Shown here piece after piece: positions 35,456-43,934 of a stretch of 44,678 bases of DNA (the first letter of the stretch is position 1; the number at the start of each line of letters is the position of its first letter). The position numbers and the translations under genes are program-made. This DNA comes from JAVWJP01 sp036638975 (GTDB lineage Bacteria; Bacillota; Clostridia; Oscillospirales; Ruminococcaceae). Under the pieces are notes generated by a model. The model saw only the letters and a program-made list of their open reading frames with translations. It was not told the DNA's origin and searched no databases. The stretch covers positions 1-44,678 of the forward strand of contig JAVWJP010000018.1 of NCBI GenBank assembly GCA_036638975.1. The letters are read 5' to 3'.

Positions 35456-36001
35456 ATGAAGCTTTTTGAAAAAACACTTAGCACTAAGCCAATTTTCAGC
35501 GGCAGGGTTATAAACCTTAAAGTGGACGAGGTAGAGCTTGAAAACGGAGTACACACAGACCGAGAGGTAATTACTCACCCGGGCGGCGTGGGTATAGCCG
35601 CCTTGGACGAAAACGACTGTCTGCTTATGGTACGTCAGTTTCGTTACCCATTTGCTCGTCAGCTTTTAGAAGTGCCTGCGGGTAAGCTTGAATATGGTGA
35701 GGACGCTTTTGCCTGCGGCAAGCGTGAGCTTGAAGAAGAAACAGGCTACCGTGCCGCCGAATACCTAAGTCTGGGCGAGCTTTTGCCTACGCCCGCCTAC
35801 GACAACGAGGTAATTCATCTTTACGCCGCAAAGGCTCTTACAAAAACAGCCCAGCACCTTGACAGCGATGAGTTTTTGTCGGTAGAGCGAGTTCCTTTAG
35901 AGAAAGCCGTGGCAATGATTTTGGCAAACGAAATAAAAGATGCAAAAACACAAATAGCCGTTATGAAGCTAAAAATGTTAAAAGACAAAAACAAATTTTA
36001 G
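35456..36001 (+). CDS. NUDIX hydrolase, ADP-ribose pyrophosphatase type
   Basis: This 181-residue protein has a complete Nudix box, G76-x5-E82-x7-R90-E91-L92-x-E94-E95-x-G97-Y98. The region before it, QFRYPFARQLLEVPAG, is characteristic of ADP-ribose pyrophosphatases (NudF type), which split ADP-ribose into AMP and ribose-5-phosphate. ATG with GGGAGG. It is monocistronic, with a long 3' region ending at the terminator 36167-36208. Confidence 0.9.
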   Translation: MKLFEKTLSTKPIFSGRVINLKVDEVELENGVHTDREVITHPGGVGIAALDENDCLLMVRQFRYPFARQLLEVPAGKLEYGEDAFACGKRELEEETGYRAAEYLSLGELLPTPAYDNEVIHLYAAKALTKTAQHLDSDEFLSVERVPLEKAVAMILANEIKDAKTQIAVMKLKMLKDKNKF

Positions 36002-36098
36002 ATTACTACATATAGTGGTATGTACAGTAAAAAATACTCCATTTTGCTATTGACATTTTTACATATTACGTTCCGTATTATTACAGAAAAGCATTATG

Positions 36099-36147
36099 AC
36101 TTTCAACGCTTTCCACTAAGTTTTCCACTAAAAAACGTTGAAATGTC
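36099..36147. repeat. Inverted repeat enclosing two TTTCCACTAA direct repeats
   Basis: TTTCAACG (36101-36108) and CGTTGAAA (36136-36143) are perfect inverted arms, extended outward by partial pairing (GAC against GTC). Between them TTTCCACTAA occurs twice, at 36110-36119 and 36122-36131, 12 bases apart. The structure suggests a protein-binding site or a small mobile remnant; nothing in the window names it. Confidence 0.6.
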
Positions 36148-36166
36148 TTAAAAACGCCGTAAAATA

Positions 36167-36208
36167 GCGGGTTTTGCCTGTTGAAAAGCAAAACCCGCCA
36201 TTTTTTTT
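36167..36208 (+). terminator. Rho-independent terminator after the NUDIX gene
   Basis: GCGGGTTTTGC (36167-36177) and GCAAAACCCGC (36188-36198) form an 11-bp stem with a 10-base loop, followed by eight T residues. Confidence 0.92.
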
Positions 36209-36335
36209 AACAAATCTGCTACACCCTGTTATAAGCTTAATGTGCAAAAGTGCTCTGAAGCAGTATATTTACAAAACTATATTTTGTATACCACCAAATA
36301 AAAGAAAAACCGTATAGGCACCGTGTTTTTAAACA

Positions 36336-36764
36336 TTATGCCCGCAGTGTTTTAAAAAAAGCTGTTAAAATATTGCCGCATTCGCTTTCTAATATTCCCC
36401 CGCAAAGCGACGGAAAATGATTATACGGAAGTGAAAATAAGTTTACAACCGAACCGCAAGAGCCTGCTTTTTTATCGTAGGCGCCAAAATAAACCGCAGC
36501 TATCCTGCTATTTATTACCGCACCCGCACACATTGGGCAAGGCTCTAAGGTGACATAAAGCGTACAGCCAAAAAGCCGCCAGCCGCCAAGAGTACGGCAC
36601 GCATCGTCTATTGCTATAAGCTCGGCGTGCGCCAAAGCGTTTTTGCCGCCCTCGCGCCTGTTAAAGCCGCGCCCCACGACAACACCGTCCTTAACCACCA
36701 CTGCACCCACAGGCACCTCACCCAGCTCTGCCGCCTGTGCCGCAAGTGCAAGCGCCGCCCGCAT
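36336..36764 (-). CDS. tadA: tRNA adenosine(34) deaminase TadA
   Basis: This 142-residue enzyme converts adenosine 34 to inosine in tRNA-Arg(ACG). The zinc and catalytic residues are present: H46-A-E48 and P75-C76-P-M-C79. ATG at 36764 has GAGG five bases upstream. Family members usually have about 8 more residues before MRAAL; the frame stays open upstream (IIEQHEEY) behind a stronger site GGAGGAG (36792-36798), but only ATT or ATA could start there. It follows the CPBP gene by 66 bases. Confidence 0.92.
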   Translation of the reverse strand: MRAALALAAQAAELGEVPVGAVVVKDGVVVGRGFNRREGGKNALAHAELIAIDDACRTLGGWRLFGCTLYVTLEPCPMCAGAVINSRIAAVYFGAYDKKAGSCGSVVNLFSLPYNHFPSLCGGILESECGNILTAFFKTLRA

Positions 36765-36830
36765 ATATTCCTCGTGCTGTTCTATAATATTCTCCTCCGT
36801 TTCTTTGTCATTTATGTCTGACTTAAAGCT

Positions 36831-37901
36831 TTAACGCACCAGCCGCTGTAAGCCCTGTAACGAAGTAACAAATATAACCGCTAACGCCACAAGCATAGCA
36901 GGTCTTGTAAAAAAAAGTTTTATGCGTGTACCCGAATCAGTAGCAAGCTTAGGGCTGCTTAAATTAAATAAATTGTCGCTTGTGTGTGCCAGCGAGATAG
37001 TTGCAATAAGCCCTGCCACAATACATATAAGCGCAATTGCAAGCCAAATAAGCTCGCTGTAAGCCCCTGAAAAACGCGGCAGCAGGCGCAGCGTTACCGA
37101 CAAAAAATTATTGCAGAGCTGCATGATTATGCCCACCCAAAGCGAGCCTGTACGAATAACAAAATACCCTGTGACAAGACCTGTCAAAAACGACATGGGA
37201 AGCTGCACCGTGTTTAGGTTCATGATGCAAAAAAGCGTGCCCGTCACCAGTACTGCAAAAGCATCTCCAAAACGGCGCAGACTTTGTAGCAAAACACCGT
37301 TAAAAACACACTGCCATACAAATGCCGGCAGTATGACAAGGTTTATAACGCCAAAAACATAGCCTGCAACGGTTTGCGGTATCGTAAAGTCGGGTATAAT
37401 TGCTATAAAGCCCGCACGCCACAAAAGCCTGCTTAAAAATTTGTCGGCAAGCGAGCCCAAAACAGCCGCCGCCAGCGATATTAAAACCGCTGGCATTGTC
37501 ATGCTGCAAAGCGGACGCTTTAAGGGCAGTGCAACGCGCAACGGCAGCTTTACAAACAGCGCATACAGCCCAAATGCAATAATGGCGCACAGCACAAAAG
37601 AAAGCCCGTGCATAGCTTGGTTAAGCCATTCCGGTGCCATAAGATGGGCATTAAAGTATCGTATATTCGGCAAAAAAAACAAAAGCGACCGCACAAGGTA
37701 ATGCGGCAAAGCCTTTTGCAAAAAAACATAAAACAATATAACAAAGCCAACAGCGTTTGCCTGAATATATAAATCTCTGCGCTCGTCATGCAAAGGGCTG
37801 TGTGCAACAAAGCCAACGCCCTGCACATAGGTGTACCCATACTCCGGCGTTTCACTTTGGTCTGGCGTTTCACTTTTGTCGGGCTTTTCGCCTATGCTCA
37901 T
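36831..37901 (-). CDS. CPBP-family membrane protein without catalytic residues
   Basis: This 356-residue protein has a Ser/Thr/Pro/Glu-rich N-terminus with the repeat SETP, about eight membrane helices and a C-terminal half like CPBP (CAAX protease and bacteriocin-processing) intramembrane proteases. The framework LLQSLRRFGDAFA, GYFVIRTGSLW and the final Asn of the NN pair is kept, but the active site is lost: the Glu-Glu pair is Q197-C198, the Arg is N201, and the two His positions are N228 and Q261. It is therefore probably not a protease. ATG with AGGGTG upstream. Its role is unknown; candidate functions are scaffolding or substrate binding. Confidence 0.8.
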   Translation of the reverse strand: MSIGEKPDKSETPDQSETPEYGYTYVQGVGFVAHSPLHDERRDLYIQANAVGFVILFYVFLQKALPHYLVRSLLFFLPNIRYFNAHLMAPEWLNQAMHGLSFVLCAIIAFGLYALFVKLPLRVALPLKRPLCSMTMPAVLISLAAAVLGSLADKFLSRLLWRAGFIAIIPDFTIPQTVAGYVFGVINLVILPAFVWQCVFNGVLLQSLRRFGDAFAVLVTGTLFCIMNLNTVQLPMSFLTGLVTGYFVIRTGSLWVGIIMQLCNNFLSVTLRLLPRFSGAYSELIWLAIALICIVAGLIATISLAHTSDNLFNLSSPKLATDSGTRIKLFFTRPAMLVALAVIFVTSLQGLQRLVR

Positions 37902-38027
37902 TTTATCACCCTTAATCTTAATTATCGTTAATACAGCATAGCATAAATTACTTTACAAAATATAGTCATCTTTTGTAAACATTTTTTGACTACAGTGGTA
38001 AAAACTCAAACTTAAATGTAGCTTTCC

Positions 38028-38056
38028 TTGCATTACACCATAAAAAGCGATATTAT
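38028..38056 (+). promoter_or_regulatory. Sigma-A promoter upstream of the TIM-barrel-like gene
   Basis: TTGCAT (38028-38033) and TATTAT (38051-38056) are 17 bases apart. The predicted leader to the GTG start at 38169 is about 105 bases; no riboswitch was recognised in it. Confidence 0.6.
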
Positions 38057-38168
38057 AAAAGCACATAGAGCAAAGGGACAACGAGCGCTGTAGCCCTGCA
38101 TTTAGGTGATATTGCACGCTTTTGAAAATGAAAAATAATATTATAACAATGAAAGGGGCAAATAAAAC

Positions 38169-39092
38169 GTGAAAAGAATACTGGACTGCAAAGCCTCCGA
38201 TTTTATCCGTTTCAACCGTGCTGACTTTTTAAAATCTATAACCGAGAGCGAGGGTCGAGTGCTTGCCTGCGAAACCATAGGCACGGTTATGCCTATGCTT
38301 GGCGACATTACCAACGCCGAGCTTGCCGCAAGCATGGGTGCCGATATTCTACTACTTAACATATTTGATGTAAAAAAGCCCTGCATTAACGCCTTGCCAA
38401 AAGTGCCTCCTCAAGAAACTATCCGCGAGCTAAAGCGCCTTACGGGCAGAATTATAGGTATAAACCTAGAGCCTGTAGAAAAGGCTCTTTCAAACGACAC
38501 GGGCGGAGATATGTGGGCACTTACGGACGGACGGCGCGCCACCGTACAAAATGCAAAAGCCGCTATGGAGATGGGCGTAAACCTTATTCTGCTTACAGGC
38601 AACCCGGGCATAGGTGTAAACAACAGTGCAATTATACAGTCGCTCTCTGCCATACGCGCCGCTGTCGGTGACGGCATGGTGCTTGCCGCCGGCAAAATGC
38701 ACGCCTCGGGTATATGCTCTGAGGGCGGCGAAAGCATACTGACAAAAGCCGACATTAAAGCCTTTGTCAAGGCGGGGGCAGATATAATACTTCTGCCTGC
38801 GCCCGCAACTGTGCCCGGAATAACCGTTGAATATGCCCGCGAGCTTGTGTCTTACGCGCACAGCTTAGGCGCACTTACCATAACGGCTATAGGTACATCT
38901 CAAGAGGGTGCAGACACCGCCACAATGCGGCAGCTTGCACTGATGTGCAAAATGACAGGCACAGATATACACCACCTCGGCGACGCAGGCTACGGCGGAA
39001 TTGCCCTGCCCGAAAACATTGTTGCATATTCTGTGGCAATGCGCGGTGTACGCCACACCTACCACCGCATGGCTTCATCTGTAAACAGGTAA
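38169..39092 (+). CDS. TIM-barrel-like protein of unknown function
   Basis: This 307-residue soluble protein looks like a beta/alpha barrel: repeated strands ending in Gly or acidic residues, such as RVLACETIG, ADILLLNIFD, GRIIGINLEP, VNLILLTGNPG, ADIILLPAPAT and LTITAIGTSQEG. The last part, GTDIHHLGDAGYGG, could hold ligand residues. It resembles proteins often labelled phosphoenolpyruvate-phosphonomutase-like or DUF-type next to sugar or PTS genes, but no such genes are here. The start is GTG with AAAGGGG ten bases upstream; the nearby ATG at 38149 runs into a stop after seven codons. It is monocistronic. Confidence 0.65.
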   Translation: MKRILDCKASDFIRFNRADFLKSITESEGRVLACETIGTVMPMLGDITNAELAASMGADILLLNIFDVKKPCINALPKVPPQETIRELKRLTGRIIGINLEPVEKALSNDTGGDMWALTDGRRATVQNAKAAMEMGVNLILLTGNPGIGVNNSAIIQSLSAIRAAVGDGMVLAAGKMHASGICSEGGESILTKADIKAFVKAGADIILLPAPATVPGITVEYARELVSYAHSLGALTITAIGTSQEGADTATMRQLALMCKMTGTDIHHLGDAGYGGIALPENIVAYSVAMRGVRHTYHRMASSVNR

Positions 39093-39135
39093 AGCTTCTA
39101 TTAAATATCACCGTAGATATGTTTTAATAAAGCGC

Positions 39136-39165
39136 AAAAAAGACACCCGCAAGGGTGCCTTTTTT
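39136..39165. terminator. Bidirectional terminator
   Basis: CACCC (39144-39148) and GGGTG (39153-39157), extended by AAAAAAG on one side and CCTTTTTT on the other with one mismatch, form a hairpin with a GCAA tetraloop. It separates the barrel-protein gene from the convergent isocitrate dehydrogenase gene. Confidence 0.9.
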
Positions 39166-39173
39166 ATTTAAGT

Positions 39174-40178
39174 CTATTTGTTAATTTGGGCAATAACAGC
39201 ATCGGCAAATTGGTCGGTGCCCATTGTACCGCCAAGGTCCGGCGTGCGGTAGCTGCCTGTAGCCGCAACCTCAATAAACGCATTTTCTATGCGTGCCGCC
39301 GCGTCCATTTCTCCCAAATGACGCAGCATCATAACGCCCGAAAGCAAAAGCGCTGTGGGGTTTGCCATGTTTTTACCCGCAAGCTGCGGTGCACTGCCGT
39401 GAATTGCCTCAAACACAGCCTGTTCTTTGCCTATGTTTGCACCGGGTGCAACGCCAAGCCCGCCCACAAGCCCCGCGCATAAATCCGAAACGATGTCGCC
39501 GTACAAGTTAGGCAGCACCAAAACATCATAAAGCTCCGGTGTCTGTACAAGCTGCATACACATTGCATCAACTATAACATCTTCAAATTCAATCTGAGGG
39601 TAATTTGCGGCAACCGAACGTGCCTCATCTAAAAACATACCGTCAGTGCATTTCATAATATTTGCCTTATGCACAGCCGTTATTTTTTTTCGATTATTTT
39701 TTACCGCATAGTCAAAGGCATATTCTACTATTCTGCGGCAACCGCCCCGCGTAAAAATCTTAATACTTTCGGCGGCGTCCTTGCCGACCATATGCTCTAC
39801 TCCCGCGTATAAGTCCTCTGTGTTTTCGCGCACAATAATTAAATCAACATTTTTATATCTGCTTGGAACATTAGGATAATTTTTGGCAGGGCGCAGGTTT
39901 GCATATAAATCCATCTCTTGCCGCAATGCAACATTAATGCTGCGAAAGCCCTTGCCTACAGGTGTAGTAACAGGTCCTTTAAGGGCTACACCCGTCCTTC
40001 GGATTGACTTTACCACACTTTGCGGCAACGGTGTTCCGCAGCGCTCTATTTGCGCCGCGCCCGCTTCCTCAATAATCCAGTTAATCTTAGCACCCGAAGC
40101 ATCAATAATTTTGCGCGTCGCATTTGCAACCTCGGGGCCTATACCATCTCCGGGAATAAGTGTTACATCATGTATCAT
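39174..40178 (-). CDS. NAD-type isocitrate/isopropylmalate dehydrogenase family enzyme
   Basis: This 334-residue beta-decarboxylating dehydrogenase has the family motifs IPGDGIGPEV, GPVTTPVGKGFRSIN, ENTEDLYAGVEH, the catalytic Tyr/Lys region (HKANIMKCTDG) and the metal motif NLYGDIVSDLCAGLVGG. The serine-containing substrate loop GFRSINVALR is the isocitrate type rather than the leucine-pathway type. The neighbour upstream, a probable Re-citrate synthase, supports isocitrate dehydrogenase, giving 2-oxoglutarate for glutamate. Homoisocitrate dehydrogenase is the main alternative. ATG with GAGGAG, 31 bases after the synthase gene. Confidence 0.85.
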   Translation of the reverse strand: MIHDVTLIPGDGIGPEVANATRKIIDASGAKINWIIEEAGAAQIERCGTPLPQSVVKSIRRTGVALKGPVTTPVGKGFRSINVALRQEMDLYANLRPAKNYPNVPSRYKNVDLIIVRENTEDLYAGVEHMVGKDAAESIKIFTRGGCRRIVEYAFDYAVKNNRKKITAVHKANIMKCTDGMFLDEARSVAANYPQIEFEDVIVDAMCMQLVQTPELYDVLVLPNLYGDIVSDLCAGLVGGLGVAPGANIGKEQAVFEAIHGSAPQLAGKNMANPTALLLSGVMMLRHLGEMDAAARIENAFIEVAATGSYRTPDLGGTMGTDQFADAVIAQINK

Positions 40179-40209
40179 ATTAGCTTCTCCTCATTACAGA
40201 ATATGTGCA

Positions 40210-41568
40210 TCAGGCGATATTAAGCTCATGGCACACCTGAATAAGCTCATGGTGTCCTATAATAGTTACTCGTCCGCCTGCATACTGCTTGTCAATCCAC
40301 TCTTTCAGCTTTAAAATGCGCGGGTCATTCTTATCAATGGGGTTATCTAAGCAGCCTAAATGCCGCGAGAGCCAAAGTGCAAGGCCAGCTTGACCCGAGG
40401 TTTGTGTAATAGACACCTTTGGCGGGCTTTTCAAAATAGCCGTGGTGTCAAAAATATTATAAATTTCTTCATCTTTAAGCATTCCGTCAGCGTGGATTCC
40501 CGCCTGTGTCATGTTAAAATCGCGCCCGACAAACGGTGTGTTTGCGGGCACATGGTAGCCCAGCTCATTTTCATAATAATCGGCAATATCGCGTATTACG
40601 GTGGTGTCCATGCCGTCAAGAGTACCGCGGAGCTGTGCATATTCCATAACCATTGCTTCAAGCGGAGTATTGCCAGTGCGTTCGCCTATGCCCAGAAGCG
40701 AGCAGTTTACGCCGGACGCACCATAAAGCCAAGCAGTTGCCGAGTTTGTAACCGCTTTATAAAAATCGTTGTGCCCATGCCACTCTATAAGCTCAGACGG
40801 AAAACCCGCATAGTTTCGTAAGCCGTAAATAATGCCCGGCACACTGCGCGGCATAGAAGCACCCGGGTATGGCACACCATAGCCCATAGTGTCACAAGCG
40901 CGAATTTTTATGGGAATACCGCTTTGCTCCATAAGCCTGCTAAGCTCCAACGCAAACGGCATTACAAAACCGTAAAAATCGGCACGGGTGATGTCTTCAA
41001 AATGGCAGCGGGGGCGAATACCGACATCAATAGCGTCCGATATAACGGACAGGTAATCTTGCATTGCCTCGGCACGGGTTTTCTTCAGCTTTTTAAAAAT
41101 ATGATAATCGGAGCAGCTTACCAAAATTCCGCACTCTTTAAGTCCCATGCCTTTTGCAAGCTCAAAGTCTTTTTTTGTAGCGCGTATCCAACCGGTGATT
41201 TCCGGAAATTTGAATCCTAAATCTTGACATCTTGCAACAGCTTCTTTATCTCTGTCGCTGTAAAGAAAAAATTCGCACTGCCGTATCTTACCGTTTGGTC
41301 CGCCCAGCTTGTTCATCATTTTGTAAAGCTGTACAATTTGCTCTACCGTGTATGGCGAGCGGCTTTGCTGCCCGTCGCGAAAGGTGGTGTCCGTCATCCA
41401 AATCTCTTTTGGCGGGTCCATTGGCGTTAAACGGTGATTAAATGTACATTTAGGTATTTCATCATACGGAAAAGTTTCGCGGTATAAATGCGGTTCTGCT
41501 ACATTTTGTAGGGTATAATGATACTCAATCTCGGTTAATAAGTTTGTTTTAGGGTTCATCTCTATCAT
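40210..41568 (-). CDS. Probable Re-type citrate synthase (LeuA/homocitrate synthase family)
   Basis: This 452-residue enzyme of the DRE-TIM superfamily condenses an acyl-CoA with an oxo acid. The metal and catalytic segment is TDTTFRDGQQSR (59-70, with D60, R64, D65), and the metal-binding HGHND is at 264-268. No C-terminal LeuA regulatory domain is present. It carries a long extra N-terminus before the barrel, as in the Re-citrate synthases of Clostridium kluyveri and relatives. Its pairing with an isocitrate dehydrogenase points to citrate rather than homocitrate or isopropylmalate. ATG with GGAGG; promoter at 41625-41653. Substrate assignment is inference. Confidence 0.75.
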   Translation of the reverse strand: MIEMNPKTNLLTEIEYHYTLQNVAEPHLYRETFPYDEIPKCTFNHRLTPMDPPKEIWMTDTTFRDGQQSRSPYTVEQIVQLYKMMNKLGGPNGKIRQCEFFLYSDRDKEAVARCQDLGFKFPEITGWIRATKKDFELAKGMGLKECGILVSCSDYHIFKKLKKTRAEAMQDYLSVISDAIDVGIRPRCHFEDITRADFYGFVMPFALELSRLMEQSGIPIKIRACDTMGYGVPYPGASMPRSVPGIIYGLRNYAGFPSELIEWHGHNDFYKAVTNSATAWLYGASGVNCSLLGIGERTGNTPLEAMVMEYAQLRGTLDGMDTTVIRDIADYYENELGYHVPANTPFVGRDFNMTQAGIHADGMLKDEEIYNIFDTTAILKSPPKVSITQTSGQAGLALWLSRHLGCLDNPIDKNDPRILKLKEWIDKQYAGGRVTIIGHHELIQVCHELNIA

Positions 41569-41624
41569 TTGAAATACCTCCGTTTATTAGCTTATATCAC
41601 TTATTCATTTTATTACTGTATTAA

Positions 41625-41653
41625 AGCATACAATTAAAAAATGCAATTGTCAA
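41625..41653 (-). promoter_or_regulatory. Sigma-A promoter of the citrate synthase/isocitrate dehydrogenase operon
   Basis: On the minus strand TTGACA (41653-41648) and TATGCT (41630-41625) are 17 bases apart, with a leader of about 50 bases to the ATG. Confidence 0.78.
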
Positions 41654-41730
41654 TGGTTAAAGTTGCAAAATTGAATCTATATCAATAAAAAATACTATCA
41701 ATTATGACATAAAACAACGAACGTAAAAGC

Positions 41731-41768
41731 AAAAACAGCGCAACAGAAAAACTCTGTGCGCTGTTTTT
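41731..41768. terminator. Bidirectional terminator between amidohydrolase and synthase genes
   Basis: AAAAACAGCGC (41731-41741) and GCGCTGTTTTT (41758-41768) form the outer stem, continued by ACAGA/TCTGT with a single-base bulge and a short A-rich loop. In the minus direction it ends the amidohydrolase transcript. Confidence 0.88.
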
Positions 41769-41784
41769 GCTTATTTTATAATAC

Positions 41785-43377
41785 TTACTCTTTGTTTTTA
41801 CCGCTTAAAAACAAAACTTTATCGCTCTTGATAGTAGCGAGCACTTTTATATCGCGTATTGACATTTGCTCGACAGTAAGCGGGTTTTTATCAAGTATAA
41901 CAAAATCGGCAAATTTTCCGACACGGATACTGCCCTTTTTATCCTCCTCAAAGTACTGGTATGCAGCGTTAATTGTAAGCGCCCTAAGCGCATCATACAC
42001 CGATATACATTCATCTGAGCCGAGCACAGTACCGTCTTTTGTCATGCGGTTTACCGCACACCAAAGAGTTTCTGGCATATTTGGCTCTATTACAGGTGTG
42101 TCCTGATGAAAAGTAAATAAAATATCGTGCTTCAGCGCAGAGTAAGCCGGGCTTATTTGTGCCGCACGTTTTGCGCCGAAGTTTTTTATGTGTATATCTC
42201 CCCAGTGAAAAACATGGGCGACAAAAAACGACGGAATAATAGCAAGCGCTTTTACATCTGCAAGCTGCTCCTTTGCTAAAAGCTGCGCATGAATCATAAC
42301 AGGGCGCAGCTTTGCCACGTCGCTTTCGCGGCTTACTGTTTTAATGGCATCAATATACTGCTGTGCGGCTGCATCTCCGTTGCAATGCGCCAGAATTTGC
42401 ATATTATTCTCAGCGGCAAGGCGCACTGCTGCAATTACCTCGTCGTCCTGCATTGTTCCATAACCGCAGTAGTCTGCTTCACCCGCATATGGGGCTTTCA
42501 TCCATGCCGTACGCCCTTGCGGCGAGCCGTCCAAAAATATTTTGTAACCTCCAAGCTTAAAATGCGCGTTATATTTTTTTAGAGAATCCGGAAACGCCTC
42601 AAAAATATCCTCAGAGTCCTTTTTGTCCGCATAGGCAACTACGTCAAGGTTTAACATATCCAAGCCCAAAAGCATTTTATATAAAGGTATAAGCTGTCCG
42701 ACCATCATGCCCTCTTGAATAGTAGCTATCCCATGTGCGGCATAGCCGTCCTGTGCCTTTTTAAACGCGGACATCAGCGCAGTCATGTCTGCCATGGGCA
42801 CCTTTTTTAGATAAGTGAAAAATGCGTTTTCCTCCATATACCCCGTAAGCACACCGTCTTTGCGCCCTATAACCCCGCCCGCAGGCGCCTCTGTAGAAGA
42901 CGTTATTCCCAGCTCTGCCAATGCCATAGTGTTAAAAACGCCCACGTGACCGGACGCGTGCTGTAGTACAAGAGGGTTATTCGGCGCACAGCTATCCATA
43001 AAAGACAGGCTTGGGTGGCACTTTTCTGCAAGTGAATTATGGTCATAGCCTCTGCAATTAACCCATTGCCTGTCCGAAACATCGTTTTCTGTAATAAATT
43101 GCCGTATCTTCTTATCAATCTCATCAAAGCTTGTACAGTCCTCCAGCGAAACCTGTAAAAATGACGTTGCATATGATGAAAAATGGCTATGTGCATCAAT
43201 AAAAGCGGGCAACATGGTTTTTCCGGCTAAATCAACCAATTCTGCATTTTTAGCGCAGTCAAAAAGCGAGTTGTAATCTCCGACTGCTGTAATAACCCCG
43301 TCCTCGGTAAGCACAGCCTCCGGCTGCAAGCCCTCCTCCATAGTAATTATAGCTCCATTGTAGTACAGCTTCTGCAC
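41785..43377 (-). CDS. Amidohydrolase family protein (YtcJ-like)
   Basis: This 530-residue metal-dependent hydrolase of the amidohydrolase 3 group has the metal motif DAHSH (H63, H65), the middle segment KIFLDGSPQGRTAWM, the HCNGD motif (ILAHCNGDAA), and FTFHQDTPV near the metal site, and ends with the small beta-sandwich (VGKFADFVILDKNPL). Substrates of this group are N-acyl or amide compounds but are mostly unknown. It starts with GTG, preceded by GGAGGG; the out-of-frame ATG two bases upstream is not used. It lies 59 bases after the DUF1653 gene. Confidence 0.88.
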   Translation of the reverse strand: MQKLYYNGAIITMEEGLQPEAVLTEDGVITAVGDYNSLFDCAKNAELVDLAGKTMLPAFIDAHSHFSSYATSFLQVSLEDCTSFDEIDKKIRQFITENDVSDRQWVNCRGYDHNSLAEKCHPSLSFMDSCAPNNPLVLQHASGHVGVFNTMALAELGITSSTEAPAGGVIGRKDGVLTGYMEENAFFTYLKKVPMADMTALMSAFKKAQDGYAAHGIATIQEGMMVGQLIPLYKMLLGLDMLNLDVVAYADKKDSEDIFEAFPDSLKKYNAHFKLGGYKIFLDGSPQGRTAWMKAPYAGEADYCGYGTMQDDEVIAAVRLAAENNMQILAHCNGDAAAQQYIDAIKTVSRESDVAKLRPVMIHAQLLAKEQLADVKALAIIPSFFVAHVFHWGDIHIKNFGAKRAAQISPAYSALKHDILFTFHQDTPVIEPNMPETLWCAVNRMTKDGTVLGSDECISVYDALRALTINAAYQYFEEDKKGSIRVGKFADFVILDKNPLTVEQMSIRDIKVLATIKSDKVLFLSGKNKE

Positions 43378-43436
43378 ATTAATCCCTCCATCAAAATTAT
43401 ATAGTCAACTAACATCTTGTGCATTATACTCTAATT

Positions 43437-43658
43437 TTAATCATCACCGATATATGTAAAGCGTTTTGTCGTTTTACCGTCCCGTGTAATTTCCTCATTC
43501 CACATAGAAAGCGGACGAACCCAAACACCACGTTCACCGTAAAGTGCGCGGTAAACCACCATTTCTTCAAGCGTTTCAGAGTTCTTTGCAAGGTACAGCA
43601 GCTCGTATTCATTGCCCTTAAAGTGTCTATACCTACCGGTGCGAATTAACTGCCCCAT
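43437..43658 (-). CDS. DUF1653 domain-containing small protein
   Basis: This 73-residue protein is a single DUF1653 domain: the motif YRHFKGNEYELLYLAKNSE, the core VVYRALYGERGVWVRPLSMW and the final Arg-Phe stretch are all present. The family is common in bacteria and its function is unknown. ATG with GGAGC 11 bases upstream. It precedes the amidohydrolase gene and may share its transcript; a -10-like TATAAT lies just after its stop. Confidence 0.9.
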   Translation of the reverse strand: MGQLIRTGRYRHFKGNEYELLYLAKNSETLEEMVVYRALYGERGVWVRPLSMWNEEITRDGKTTKRFTYIGDD

Positions 43659-43799
43659 TTTTTTGCAAGCTCCTTTGCTATTAACTGCTATTCAAAGCTT
43701 CTAATACATATTTTCTTTAAATTTATAAGCCAATTATATCAAATTAAACCGCTGCCATCAATGCCAATGGGCACACTTCAGCAATTTTTTACTATTTTA

Positions 43800-43934
43800 G
43801 CAAGCTTGTTCCGGGTTTCCTCGCGGGTGTTCTTTTAGGCGCTAAGCTTAAAGAGAAATGCCGCCGCGCGGGCTTTGCCTTTAAAATCAGATTAAATCTT
43901 ATCCGCGCGGAATATGCCTTTTGCAGTTTACAAC
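43800..43934. repeat. 135-bp direct repeat, copy 1
   Basis: This copy matches 44544-44678 at 133 of 135 positions, 744 bases away. It contains two CCGCGCGG palindromes around 43864 and 43902, able to pair with each other across about 30 bases. The core GCCGCGCGGGCTTTGC occurs a third time, alone, near 44199. Confidence 0.93.

Larger units (their letters stand above)
36002..36335. other. Intergenic region with repeat structure and terminator
   Basis: This 334-base gap between the NUDIX gene and convergent tadA holds an inverted repeat enclosing two direct repeats (36099-36147) and a strong terminator (36167-36208). No reading frame or RNA family was recognised in the rest. Confidence 0.6.

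Noticed and set aside
36110..36131. TTTCCACTAA repeats considered as DnaA boxes
   Set aside because: They differ from TTATCCACA at key positions and no dnaA, dnaN or other origin genes are nearby.
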